A stretch of DNA of 64,000 nucleotides from Trichinella spiralis (lineage: Eukaryota; Nematoda; Enoplea; Trichinellida; Trichinellidae), in the NCBI GenBank assembly GCA_000181795.3, contig CM012954.1:4709077-4773076 (forward strand), given 5' to 3'. Every line of letters begins with the position of its first letter. Position 1 is the first letter of the stretch. The notes below the pieces were generated by a model. It did not search any database. It was given only the letters and a program-made list of their open reading frames with translations, and was not told where the DNA came from. Position numbers and translations under genes: made by a program. This document shows, piece by piece, positions 1 to 12,902 of the stretch.

Positions 1-210
1 GCACAACAATTTTAGTTGAAAGCGATATTTTTGAAATTAATCCACAAAAGTGTTTTCGTCACAACTGCACACAACAAATAACAACCTCCTCCTAATTTGC
101 CATTTACAAGTGTAATGGGAAAAAGTAAAATTTCATCAAACATATATCATCGTTCACCGTTGCAATAAATGATAATGAAGCAAAAGAAAAGAAAAAACAT
201 TAATACTTAC

Positions 211-551
211 GATTGCTTCGTATTTATTGGCGAACAATGAAAGTGAATGTTGCTCTTTGAAACGTTGATGTGCCAATGGTAATTCCGCAGTTCCGGCCAT
301 CATGGTGCCAATGATAAATGTAAATAGTGTACTATTTTTCACCGCTTTCCATTCGAAAGAATCAAAGCCATACTCACTAGAATCAATACACATATGAATG
401 AAGAGATAAAAAAAAGCAAAATATAAATATACTTTTTTAAAAAGATGGATTTCAATCTTAGCCAAGCTGTTGGTGCGGATACGAAATGTTCGTGCGGTTG
501 GTGGGTAAAATCCGCTTCATTATTGTCAGTAGAAGAATTGTTTCCAACCAT
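211..551 (-). CDS. TIMMDC1: TIMMDC1 homologue, N-terminal part (Tim17-family complex I assembly factor)
   Basis: Two exons are visible on the minus strand, 551..433 and 376..211. The join has a GT donor and a TTCTAG acceptor and keeps frame. The gene runs on beyond the left edge, so only about 95 residues are present. TIMMDC1 is a multi-pass inner mitochondrial membrane protein that helps assemble the membrane arm of complex I. Seen: TAWLRLKSIFLKN, which resembles the TGWDRLRELF segment just before the first membrane span of animal TIMMDC1. Then comes a hydrophobic stretch (TLFTFIIGTMMAGTAELPL) and HQRFKEQHSLSLFANKYEAI, which follows the family pattern H-x-x-Q-x-Y-I-E-x-x-x-x-x-x-x-x-N-R-F-D-A. 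The start ATG at 551 lies 40 bases after an acceptor-like TTTTCCAG ending at 592. The stop of GTF3C1 is only about 245 bases upstream, so the two may share a transcript. Assignment is from remembered family sequence; the C-terminal half is unseen. Confidence 0.7.
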
Positions 552-753
552 TATTTGGAAAGTTGATAAATAATTCGGGTGTTCTTTTTTTCTGGAAAAA
601 AAATATCCTTTCCAGCTAAATATTAATAAATTCGCTAAAAACAGAAGCAATATATAAATAAACATGATCAGCAAACAAAGTTGATTCATAAATTAATAAG
701 GATGATGCTTCCTTAAAGCAGAACAGTTAGTTTCGCATATTAGTATTGGTGAA

Positions 754-759
754 TTTTAT
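754..759 (-). terminator. Polyadenylation signal for GTF3C1
   Basis: AATAAA on the minus strand, about 40 bases after the GTF3C1 stop codon. It sits between that stop and the acceptor-like site at 592-594 in front of TIMMDC1, which is the order expected at an operon-style junction. Confidence 0.5.
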
Positions 760-796
760 TTTCACAAAATAAACAAACACAATAGAGAAATGCATT

Positions 797-3700
797 CTAT
801 TCGTCATCAGAAGAATCAACGCTCCTTGTCAGTTCTTGATGTTTCATACATTCTGGTAGTGGAATCTTTTCGAACGTTTTGTACAATATATCTTGCCCGT
901 TAGGGGTAGGTTCCAACGATATCACTTCAACAGAATTGCCTAAGCAAATATTTTGATCAAACAATGCGAGTAGGAATGTGAAAAAAAAAATTTTTTTTCC
1001 ACATTTTTCATACCAATTTCTACATCAAAAATAGTAAAACGTTTCCGTTTAACGGTAAAAACATGCCTCGTTAGACAACCAATATCGACCAAAAACTAAA
1101 ATTCAAAAACAAAAAAACCAATAAAAAATTGAATACAAATTATAATATATTGTTTTTTTATACCATTATAATTTCTAAAGTTATACAAGGATAAAAGCCA
1201 GGCATGAGTTCTTTCATCAAACTTTCTTCAGTCAAGCCTGGAGAACGTAGAATATGCAAAAAAATAACTTCACAGCACCATCTCAGCACTGGCCAGTTGA
1301 GTTCACCATCCGGCATTAGCCACAATCGAGGCATCATGAATGTATTAATTCTTGAAAATGAAATTCAATTTGATATTGTCAAATGGCAAATCAATTACCT
1401 GGAATCATCATTTTCATCATTGTCTACTGGTGTCTTTTGGGTCTTCACAAATGAGTTTTCAGCAGCCTACAGAACGAAAAAAAAGAGCAACTGAAAAGTG
1501 GGTAAAAAAAACAAAGCAAACCAACAGAACACAAAACTAATATATAGAATAGAAAATGTAAAAGAAGAATACCGTCGAATGAAAATCGTGAAAAGTATGC
1601 ACACCCCAAGGTTTGATGCACTTTCTGGAAACAAATCTTGGAACATTCAAACCGGCAATTACAATCATCTTTTTCTTGAGCAACAATTTCAATGCTTCCT
1701 CATTTTTCGAACATTCATGCATTAGGGTCTGAAAATGAAATAACACCAATTTTTCAAATGATCAGCAAAAAGAAAAAAACAAGTCGTACTTGCGCTTCGG
1801 ACAATTTAATACCAGAATATCCCAATTTGGAAATTTTTTCAAACAATTTCACAACTGTACTGTTCGTCAGACAATGTTGTCCAGTTGTATCCAGTGGGAA
1901 CACTTTGGCTACATTTTCCAAAGCAAGTTTCAATTTTCGCCTGCTGTGAAGAGACGAACGAGCTTGATCGTATGATAATTTCGACTTGTCCAAGTAGACG
2001 TAGACGTCGGAAAATTTTAAACGCAATTCTTGGACTTTTGTATTCAACGAACGTAGATCGCAATTTCCAAGCGAAATCAGTCGTGCTTTGCGCAACGCCA
2101 ACAAAACAATTCTATTAATAGTACGCGTATTTGGTTCGCTGGCCAACAAATCCGGCAGTGATTGTTGAACAGTATCGACAATTTTCAAACATTTCCTCTT
2201 CAATTCATTGTCGTTAATATCATCATCACAATCTTCGTCTGGAATACATATTGGCATCTTTCCAACGTCAGGTGAATAATCATGATTAGTCAACGTCATC
2301 TGCTCACGACGCAACACCACATCGAACATTATCTAAAAATATGCAAATTCAATCATCAAATATCATCATCATCACTGATTGGAGAATAAATAACTATAGT
2401 CTTGACCTTTTCTTGACAAGCCAAACCAGCAATAGCTAACAAATGGCCTACTGAATCGGTCATCACTTCGTGGTATGCTTCGGTATCGGCAAAAATTTCC
2501 TCGTGCATTTTGAGCGAATCTTCAAATATACTTGAAATGGAACAACTCGGAAACAATTTCCGAAAACTGCAATAAAATAATAAATTTAAAAAAAATGTTC
2601 ATAATAAAGCTGCATTTCTTCTACTACCTGTTGGAAAATTCCAAATTGAAATACATATTTTTCACAAACTCTCGATTGGATAGGCCGCCTTCATTTTTGT
2701 TCAAATCGCGCAATTTTTTCGCATTGATCACCGTAATAATATCGTCACTACGCAATCGACTAGGAACATCCGTTACAACTTCATCCGGAAATGATCTGTA
2801 TATGTTCAACAATTGTTCGTACTTTGAATTTGCATTTAGAGACAGACAAAGTGCACTCTGAAATGAAAGTTTAACAAAAACCAAATCACAAACACATCTC
2901 GCATTTCACAAATGTACACTACTTTTACACTGAAAAGTATAATTTAAAAAGAAAAATTTCAAACTGATGAAAAAAATTTTAATAAAAATTATTACCATAA
3001 AAATATTGGCAAAAACACAGCGCGTCACATTTTCCATTTTGAGCGTTTCTGATTGGAATATATCGTCAGCATTGTGCTTTTTTCCATCTTTAGAAACGTA
3101 ATTTTTGAAATTGCTGTGTAAAATCGGACTGTCCAATGATGAATAACAAGGTCTGAACAACGATAACAACAACAACATTATTATTATTTAAATGAGTAAA
3201 AAATTTGAGAAAATTTTATACTTCCAAAACATTTGCTGCAAAATTTCAAAAGCTTCTTTGAAAATTTGCTTCTTCTTGCTCGTTTTGTTAATGAATCCCA
3301 TGTACTGCTTTTTGAACTTTTGAAATACCTGAATAAATAATAATGATAATTTTTTAAAAAAATGAACAACACAAAAATCCCAACACACTTCAATATCGGC
3401 AAGTTGGTTTGTGATGTGTACAGCAGATGAACAGAAAGTTGCATCCTTTGTAAAAATGTTGAAAATTCGATTACGAATCTTCTGGTTACTTTGATGGAGA
3501 TGGGATAACTACAGCAGCAAAAGAAATATCAATACAATAAACAAAAACAATGTAATACATGATTATCATTATAATCATGGACATTACCGGCAAATAGTGA
3601 CGCATCAGTTCACAGGCGGTTTCAATATCGCCGACATTTTTACCAACGGGAGTAAAGTACGTATTCAAAGATCTGATCAGTAGTATCTAAATTTGAATGA

Positions 3701-5029
3701 AAAAAAAATTTTTTTTATTTTCTTCTTACTCTAACAAGTTTCGCAATATTCATGTTTGAAATTATTGTTTACATTAAAAATAATTTAATAAAAAAAGAAA
3801 CAAATCAAAATCTCACCAATGTCCATTCTTCAGTAGAAAAATCCGCTTTTCCATAATCGACCCGCACTTGTCGAATTCTTCTCTGCTGCCCACGAATGGC
3901 CACACCTTTCCTCTTGACAGCAGCATAAACTGAATAAAAAATTCATAAAAATAGTTATTTTTTAAAAATTAAAAAACAATGAATTCCATTTTTTTCGATC
4001 CATTACATTTCTTCTTGTTGTACAATGGAAGATTGCGTTTTTTGGTACCGGACATGTAGAAACACATTCTGCGAATCACGTTGTGCGGGGAGAAATATTT
4101 TGCGGACCTTTGTCGAACCACTCCTTTGTCTGAAAAATCTCCAAAAGATCAGCACGAGTTGAACTGATTATTGAAATACTGATTATCATCAATACAATTA
4201 TTATTTATCACAAAATCACCATTCGAACAACAATCACGAAATTATAAAACGAAACCCCACATGCAATCAATCATCAAAATTGTAAATTTTTGTTTTTGTT
4301 TCAATAATTAAATTCACTAACAGGATTTCATTTGTATATATGCCAAATTGTAGGTGCGGTTGAAAAATTGCACACAATCGATAATCGTCGTAGTGTATTT
4401 TCTCAACAATGCCGCTATGTGATCGTACACATATTGACCACAGCCGTTGATTGTCGATATAACCCACTGGGAATGACGGTGCCTGGAAAATTCAAAAAAA
4501 AAACAAAACAAAACTAATAATTTATTATTAATTTTTTTGAAAAAAAACAAATTACGCACAAAAATAATTGAGGAATAAAGCCGGCACTGCCGATGCGTGG
4601 TTCAATTGGCTTTTTTACAATCGGCATGGTGTCTTCCAATGTTGAACGTGGCAAAATGTTCAACAGTTCGTTAGTTTTCAACGCTGTCACTTCTAAATTG
4701 TAAAATAAAAAAATTATAATTAAAAAAGAAAGAAAGAAAACAACAACCAACTTTGGCGTTTGTTTCGCATAGCTTTGAAGCCTAAAGGTGTGCTCAGGAC
4801 GATCGACCGCAAATGGACCCAATACAAGTACAAATCGTCCAGTTCGTAAAAATCGTGACGATATTCGACGTAACGAGTGACCGGCATCGATACAACAGCA
4901 TAACCACAAGTCGACGTGCTTGTATCCAACAAATAGCCACCAGAGTGGACAAAATAAAATACCTACAATGGATACATTATTACTGAATATCGGTGGATGA
5001 AGATGGAAAATTTTTTTTTCCAATATGCA

Positions 5030-5096
<67 letters not shown>

Positions 5097-8000
5097 CATA
5101 CATCCAACAAGCAAGAATGATCTTGAGCTTTTCTCGGCCCTTGGGAAAGCAGACCCAAAAAGCACAACTTGTCCATCACTTCACTCAACGCGGTCCGCAA
5201 TTTGCCACTGTTGAACATATCGCCTCGCATTTCTTCGGGCAAATCCAACACCAAATAGTGTCGTTTGATTGGATCGTCCAAATAATCCATCAAACCTTGT
5301 ACCTGTACAATTTTATCAACCGCAATTGAACAAACAATCAACCGATGACAACAACAGTAATCGAATTACATGTTTATCAGGCGAATAAATTTGAATAGCG
5401 ATCGAAAGCGGCAATACAGATAACAAATCAGAAATGCGCAACCAACAATGAGAAATATCTGCAAAAATATATAAATTAAATTTATAATTTTTTTTAAAAA
5501 AATTATCAATTATTAAAATTAACAACCATTCTGCTTTGGTAAAGGAGGCAAAAAGCGCCGCCAAGACAGTTCATCCAAGAATACCGTCGGCTCAGCGGTA
5601 GAACGATTTTCCATTTCCCCAGAACAAGAAGGCTCCGCTTGATAGAGTTTGTTTTTGGTCGTGTCGCCACGATAATCGTGCACAAGGTAGAAAACCAGTT
5701 CATGCACTGACTGTAATCGAATACACTTGGCCTGATAGCCATAATTGAAAATATCACGCTGAAGTTGTTGAAAAAAAGAAAAAAAAATTAAAATTAAAAA
5801 AAAAAATAATAATAACTTACCTTCAACTTTGTAACTTGTCTGAATTGTGATGGCATAGAGAATGGGGGTTTCGGTCCCGCTGTTTTGTTTTCCGTATGCA
5901 AATTTTTCTTCTCGTCATTTTTCTTATCAGTTTTTTTCATCTTCGGCACTTCCTGCTGGGGTGAAACTACAGAACGACGCCGCTTGCGACTTTTGTTCGG
6001 ACATTTATTCGCCTTCACTGTTCCAATAAACTGCAACCGTTCTTTGCGAATCGTCGCCGTAAGGTCGCTATCGTTCGGCTGCACATCGACGTGGCACAAA
6101 AATTTCACCTGAAAAAAAATACATATTTTTAATAATAATTTTTTTTCGAAACATAAAAAAATTACCGTCTTTTTCTTATTGCCTCGAATAAGCAGCGTTT
6201 GGTACACTTTGATCAATTTCAATTCTTCCAACAGATCGAACAAGCCCGACGAACAACGCTTGTCAATTTCATAATTGTAACCTTCTTCTTTTTCCGTATC
6301 TTTAATATGCTTGAACACAAAGGAATAACATTAAAAAATTTAAATTTAAAACAAACAAATAATCTCACTTTGGTTAATGTTTGAGCAGTTAAAACTCTTT
6401 TCTCTTCCAATAAATCCAATATCATCAACAATCGCTTGCAAGAACGATCCGTTACTGGAGAATTTCCTAAAAATATTTCACCCAATTAATTAATCAATTA
6501 ATTTCAGTTTAAGAAATTTTTACCAAATTTTACTGACTGGAAATCAATATTTGTCTTTTCGAACAACTGTTGAAAACAATGACTTGTATGAGATTCAGAA
6601 TGAACCGTATAATACCTGAGCATATTCAAAATTATATTAATAATAACAATAAATTAAATTAAAGTTACCTCAATCTTCTCTTTCTACCGTCATTTTCAAA
6701 TTCAGTTCTGGCATGACCCTCTTCGCACAAAATTGGCATCAAAGCACGCAACAGTTTATCATGAATTCCAATTTGACGACAAAGTTGGAAATGATCCACA
6801 CCATCACTACCTGCATTGTGCAGTTTACGAACAATCGCGTGACGTTCATTTTGAAAATATTTAAACTGATAATTGCTTGTATTTGCTGAAATTGAAATAT
6901 TATTATTCACATAAGAAAAATAATTCATACAACAAATTTTCAATTTCAACACTCACTAATATAATCATCATCGTCACTGTCTTCTGATTCGTCGCTTGAA
7001 CAACTCTCTTCATCTTCTTCGTCACTAGTAATATCTTCAAGCCAATTATTCTCCTCATACAAATCGCTGATTTCATCAATCACTTCTTCTTCCATCAATT
7101 GTTCTTCATCCTCCTCACCGACACTATCCAAATTTTCAACAATCATCCATTCATCTTCCATATCCTGGTCTTCACAACACAATTCGAACAATCGATCATC
7201 AATTTCTTCCTGATCAACAGATTTTTGTCCATTTTTCTCAACTATATCTTCACAATCCTCTTCAATTGCACGGTTCAGTCTATAGCACGTATCGCGTATT
7301 TCATTTTCTCCTCTATAAATTAAATAAAAGTCACAAAATAATTATAATAACAATGGAAAAATAAAAACAGCCAATTTCAAGCTAATAACTGTATCTCACT
7401 TTGATTGATGATTGCGGGCTTTTTTGCCAACGTGCACAGGAACATTAATCTGATGAATTTGTATGCTTAAAACATTTATCATTCTGAACTTTGCAATATC
7501 AAACAAAAATGGTTCTACTGATATTGCCTGAAAAAAACATACAAAAATATATTTGATTTAAAAAAATAATAAAATCAAATCAAACTTGAATAATTTGAGA
7601 ACGAGTAGCACGACGTTGTGGACAACTTTTCAAATATGAAATCATTCGACTGAACGGGAAATATTTGAAAAATGCCACGAATCTTTTCAGACATACACAA
7701 GTACAAATACGACTACTACCGTCTTCAAGTTGCACTTCACAGGGCTTGAATAATATTGCAATTTATATTTAATTGAAATTCAAAATTTCCAATAATTCAT
7801 CCATTACCCATTTTTTTACCAACTTCAACGCAACCAAGCGCTTCAGCGTGTAAAATACATCTTTCGATCGAAGTTTGAACATTTTGTGCAACGAATAATT
7901 TCCATAAGTTACACAACCAAAATAACGACTTCTAAAACAAGAAAATATTAATTTTCTCACATTTGAAATTTATCATTCACAATGATTATGAACAAACAAC

Positions 8001-8753
8001 AAGTTGATTGCAATTACCTGGCAATTCGTTCCACTACAGGGAAATACAGAGCAAATGACAAATCTTTCGTGAACAATTCAGAACTGTAACAGGGACCAGT
8101 GATTGCAGTGGTTCTCAAATCTTGCGACGCAACCACCACCAGCGAATCACCATACCTGAACATTTTCAGAATAGAAGAAGGATCACAAAACAAAAAAAAT
8201 AATAATCAAAACATTTCGAAAACTGGTATTACTTCGCAATTACATTGTCGTAAATTTCATAACGCTTTGTTCTGCGAAAAGTTCTAGTAATATCTACTCT
8301 TTTGTTGAAATCGGCACAAGATCCGTACAAATTTTTCGCATTCTTCTTGACAATATTCACCGGCAGTTTGTCAATCTAAATTTAAAATATCAAAATTTTT
8401 TACCATCACAGCATGAAAAAAAAGCAATATGGAAAAAACATTTCAAAAATTCAAACGTACATACAAACAGTGCATGTCAATGGTTTCCCTTGGCTTTGGC
8501 AGGGTGTAAAATGACAATTCTTTATTGTGGAAAATTGAATTCCACAAATGCTGCTTTACAAGATCATCAACTCGCAAATACAGCCCAGGACGTGTCCGCA
8601 GTCGAACCCAAAGACTGTTCAACGTTATCCCTTGAAACAATTCAAAAGTAGTAAGAAAAAAAGAAAAAATTAACTAATGCGCCTCCATTTACCATCCAGT
8701 CCTTCGAGGGCAATTTCATCCACGCAAGCGTCTGCTACAGTAATATCTTCCAT
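797..8753 (-). CDS. GTF3C1: General transcription factor IIIC subunit 1 (TFIIIC220), many exons
   Basis: Largest subunit of TFIIIC. It binds the B box of tRNA-type promoters in the nucleus and recruits TFIIIB for RNA polymerase III. The start at 8753 begins MEDITVADACVDEIALEGLDG, closely matching the human N-terminus. Early exons resolve as 8753..8693, 8630..8461, 8375..8233 and 8155..8018, all frame-consistent. Recognisable blocks follow in family order: SLWVRLRTR; YGDSLVVVASQDLR; the winged-helix-like QNERHAIVRKLHNAGSDGV (about 6.8 kb); an acidic D/E-rich linker (about 7.0-7.2 kb); FLDELSWRRFLPPLPKQ; LLSVLPLSIAIQIYSPDKHV; LDDPIKRHYLVLDLPEE; LCFLGLLSQGP; and LRSIVLSTPLGFKAMRNKR (about 4.8 kb). 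The last exon ends at 797 in SVDSSDDE. I estimate 1,400-1,600 residues, shorter than human (about 2,100). The exon boundaries from 7.4 kb down to 1 kb are not all fixed. A CAG acceptor 12 bases before the ATG suggests trans-splicing or a 5'UTR intron. Confidence 0.93.
5031..5095. repeat. (ATT)n microsatellite in a GTF3C1 intron
   Basis: About 21 uninterrupted ATT units lie just after the exon encoding LCFLGLLSQGP. It reads as poly-I or poly-N in open frames, but the flanking exon ends fit GTF3C1 without it, so it is intronic. Confidence 0.9.
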
Positions 8754-8769
8754 CAGTTTTCCCGCCTGA

Positions 8770-10032
8770 AAGTAAAGAAAAACAAATAATTAAGTAGTAA
8801 ATAACGACATACTCGCGGAAAACACACTCAAAGCACATGAAAAAAACATTAAAAAATGAAAAAAAATCAGAAAAAAAATAATGCCGAACAAAGTTTACAA
8901 AAATATGCTGGGCAAAATGAGTGAAAACAAACAAAAATGCTCGCAGTTAAACCAAAATAACTTACTGTAAGTGTTTATAAAAATTCTCATCAATATCTTA
9001 TGATTGAAAAAACATTTCGGTACAATCTTTGTGCATTCAAGTCTGATTTTCAGTTTAAAAAAAACAGTTTTTTTTTCAAAAAAATATAAAATAATAAATA
9101 GTCGTTTCAATCTATTGAACAATGTTCACAAAAGCGAAATAGAAAATAAAATAAAAATTCAATAAATAAACTAAAAAAAATGTTCTTCTTAAAAAAGTGA
9201 TTTGAAAATTTCCTACTGTCATTTCCATCCAAGCCAACATGTTGTTCAGCCGATTGAAATTCAATTTTTCTTGACACGTAATTGAATTTTCTCTTAACTA
9301 ATGAATACCGCCTCTGTGCATAGCGAATAATATTTAAAAAAATAGAGAAAGAGAGAATTTCTTCGTTGTTAAGTTAATAAATGAATCCAAACTACCGAAT
9401 CTGTTTTGCTAAACAAATTATCATCTTGAATAAATGTAGCTATTGTTTTCTTTTTTAAATTGAAAACGTTCACACATGCAAATCACTGCTATTAATACAG
9501 TAAGATAAAAGTGATCGTGAAGGTGAAAGATGATCACCGGAAAGCTCAGAGGTTTATAGCAGAGCAGAAGTTTACGTCAACAAGTTGTGTTTCTCTTCTT
9601 TTCATTTCTGCTCTCACTCACATTCAGCTTAAACTAAATTTAATGCTCATCGATCAATGATGAAATGTTTATAAAATTTGTTGGTTGTTGGTTTGCCATT
9701 CAATTTAAAATTTGTTGAATTTGAAAAAAAAATTTGCAAAAATAAAAAGCAACGACAAACCATCTCAGCTTTATTGTTTATCAGTCCAGTCTCTATGAAG
9801 CTGGTCGGTCATTAGGCAAGTGGGCAACAAACAACAACGACCAACAATGGACATCAGTTTGTGAAAGACATCCGTTTGCAATTTACATGCCGGCCGTTGT
9901 TAATCGATTTCTCGGCCCATTTAGAGTATGGTGATTAAATAAGCGGCGTCAGTTTGTTTCCCCTGGGAAATGATTGGCAGCGGCAAGCTGTTTCTGTTCA
10001 AGACGCGTGCAAATCCGCCCTCTTCCTGGAAC
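8770..10032. other. Intergenic region between divergent genes
   Basis: AT-rich DNA separating GTF3C1 (-) from the six-cysteine membrane protein gene (+). No open frame has family similarity or sustained length. The stretch 9780-10030 is noticeably richer in G+C than its surroundings and is the likely regulatory part for the plus-strand gene. No RNA gene or mobile element was seen. Confidence 0.6.
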
Positions 10033-10039
10033 TATAAAA
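10033..10039 (+). promoter_or_regulatory. Candidate TATA box for the six-cysteine membrane protein gene
   Basis: TATAAAA lies 250 bases before the start ATG at 10288, at the edge of a more G+C-rich stretch. A transcription start near 10060-10065 would be expected. A (TA)n run between here and the ATG would then fall in the 5'UTR. Confidence 0.35.
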
Positions 10040-10217
10040 TTAACATAAATACGCATCACACACACAAATGCATGCACACAGATTTGATATGCGTAGAAGT
10101 TTCCCTTTGCATACGACTGATTATCTCAAAAACGCGTACAATAATACTACCTGATCGCATCTTTTAATGCAGTTACATATTATTTCTATTTCACATATAT
10201 CCGTTTCTCTACACGAA

Positions 10218-10258
<41 letters not shown>
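10218..10258. repeat. (TA)n microsatellite in the putative 5'UTR
   Basis: Nearly pure TA dinucleotide run about 30 bases before the start codon at 10288. It is probably length-polymorphic. Confidence 0.9.
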
Positions 10259-10263
<5 letters not shown>

Positions 10264-10287
10264 AAACAATAAACTCAATCGACCCCA

Positions 10288-12718
10288 ATGTTGTATCGAA
10301 CATCACTGATCGTCATCTTCAACATTGTCTGCATTTTCACTCCAATAATAGCCGGTAAGTAATATCTATTACAAATTCGCTAACAAACAAATTTTTTCCT
10401 GCACATTATGAATTCAACAAATTTCAAAACTATGAAAATATTTTTGAGTAATTACATATAAACACTTGAAACTGCCTTTTGTAATTATTAAACTGTTGAT
10501 TTAAATAAGAAGAAATTGTTCTCAATTAGCATGGAAATCATTCTTGTTTTATTCACCAAATTAACTCACTTCCACTGTACACTATTTGTACTAATTGTAT
10601 TGAATTATTACACAATGGAAACAAACATAACGCATTCATCATTAATTTAAAAAAATATATACAGGTGTTTCAAATATTCTCTCTCACGGAAAATACGCGA
10701 AGATGAATTTCACACCAAAGTATAACTGACCTAAATATTTGAAATTTGCATAATGTAATCACTTCAGAAATGAAACGATCAAATTTGTTACAATTTAGAG
10801 AAAAGAAATCTTGTTTCTCAAAGCAACAGTTCAACATAGTAGTAATAGTCAGGAAGTATAAGTTGATGAATTTTTTTTGTTTTTTTTTTTGAAAATCATG
10901 TTTCACGTCGTCTAAAATCAATAAAGTTTCATAGAATAATTATCTGAAATGCAATTTCAATTTTACCCCATAGTTGTAATTTTAGCATCAGAACAATAAT
11001 TAGAAGGGAATCTTTTCAATATTTTTCAACATGATAAAATTATTTATTGATAATATGAAGAATAATTTCAGAAGCACCGCAAATAATAATTTTGTGCAAA
11101 TTCGAAAGAATAAAATCACCATCTCGACTTAATCATTGAAAAATATTTGAATAAGAAAACTCGTTCCAATTGTCTCTACTTCGTGTCTACTGATATCTGT
11201 CAACATTCAAACAGGATGACAACGCTGTTCAATCAGATGCGTGTTCACATTGTAAAATTGTTCCAATTAATTCTTAAGACGAATTGATTGCATTCGAAAG
11301 TATTATGGTGGATGAAATAAATATTAAAAAGTGCCTGTCATATCAAATATCAAAGTTGAATCATTTAAATTTAAAAAAAGGTTTATGAAATGAAATCATT
11401 CGTAAAAACAAAGTTCAACAAAACCTTTTCTTATTTTCATTGTGAAATAACAGGTTTTCAGTGGTACTGTAATTCAACGTATCGCTCGACTTATTTAATT
11501 AACTGAACAGACTTTGTAAAATCACCAAAAATTGGTCACTAATTTTTTTCAGTATCTTATAATCAATCACATGGCCAACACGTATGCATGGATTGTGTTC
11601 AAATATATTAAAGAATTGTATTTTTCAGACGAGCAATGTGGAGACCAATTAGTAACGCTGTCAAGTACAAACAATTCTGTCAAACCAATGGTAATCTATA
11701 TCCAACCGTATAAATGTCCAGTACCTGGCGCACCTCAGCACTGGACAAAATGCTGCGACCCACCGTCGTATAATTGCTGCAAAATTTCCACTGAAACAAT
11801 GTCGATTTTCGATATTAATCAAACGTAATTTTATTTTTTAATTATGTACATATTTCTTCACTTTTCAACATACTTCGAGGATTTAGGGTTGGGATTTTCA
11901 TCGCCGTGGGCGTGGTTCTTATCTGCATCGTTATTGGCATTACTGTTGTTGTCTGTTGTTGCTGGGAAAAGTGCCCCATGTATTTGATGTGCCGAAGCGA
12001 GGCAAAGCCAGATTATATAGGTAAGATTTACCTTCTTCGATAAACTACTTTCCTTGAAGCTACTTCCAGATAACAGTGTGACTGGCAAGTGAATTGACAT
12101 AATGAAAAGTTACACCATTCATTATGAACAACTTATTTTCAAATTATTAAGCAAAAATGAATTCTGTACAAACTTCAATAAAAGACAGAAACAAAAATCA
12201 AAACCGTAATACTAACTATAGAGCAAAGCACCATTTACCAAAACTATACATTATTAAATAAGGAAATAATTTACATTTGTTTTTTTTAATTTGTTTCACA
12301 TCTGTAGAGTGATCATCAAAAGTTTCCAGTTTCACTCAATAAAATTTAAATAATTTATGGATAACATTTCATATTATTCCCTATTATCGAAACAGTCATT
12401 GCATATAGGCTGCTTTCAAGAATTTTAATTGAAAAGTGATTGTAATTTAAAACTGCTATTTTGATAAGAATATTATAATTGATGCTGAAAGTTTAATTAC
12501 TGCAAAAATAAAAATTTCTGAGGTCCATTATTACAACTATTCAAGATTTTACGAAAAACATCATGCTAAACTTGCACTAAAAGTGAAAGCTATAAATACT
12601 GACAAATGATGTTCTATTTTTAGCCTCTCCAAGAGACGCCAATTATGCTTCAATGCCTACAGAAAATGAAGAAGAGGTGAAACTTTACTCGCCAAAAACC
12701 AAACGCAGTGAAGTCTAG
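10288..12718 (+). CDS. Small Shisa/STMC6-like single-pass membrane protein with six ectodomain cysteines
   Basis: Four exons join in frame: 10288..10354, 11629..11824, 11887..12020 and 12624..12718, giving about 163 residues. Intron 1 is long (1,274 bases). Seen: a signal peptide (MLYRTSLIVIFNIVCIFTPI), then an ectodomain with exactly six cysteines spaced C, C, CC, CC (DEQC, YKCPVPG, WTKCCDPPSYNCC). A strongly hydrophobic span follows (VGIFIAVGVVLICIVIGITV), then a cysteine-rich juxtamembrane patch VVCCCWEKCPMYLMC that could be palmitoylated. The tail of about 40 residues is rich in E, K and S and ends KRSEV. Type I topology with six cysteines including two CC pairs is the hallmark of the Shisa-like STMC6 group, which act as membrane adaptors in trafficking. 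The group assignment is inferred from pattern alone; no specific orthologue is recognised. The gene structure is well supported. Confidence 0.75.
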
Positions 12719-12896
12719 CAATCACCATCTGCTTTTTATTTCGTTTTACAATATAACAAGCAGCTGTTCATATGAAAATTTCAAACTGGAATTCAAAATG
12801 CAAATATTATTCACTTGTTATGAAAAGATATCTGTATTGACGTTATATACTTTTATGTTCTTATTATGTAATGGTGAAAAAAATTCCAAATAATCG

Positions 12897-12902
12897 AATA
12901 AA
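12897..12902 (+). terminator. Polyadenylation signal for the six-cysteine membrane protein gene
   Basis: AATAAA about 180 bases after the stop codon at 12718. Confidence 0.5.

Noticed and set aside
4993-5341. Frames with poly-I, poly-N or poly-L/Y near 5.0 kb
   Set aside because: Products of the (ATT)n microsatellite inside a GTF3C1 intron.
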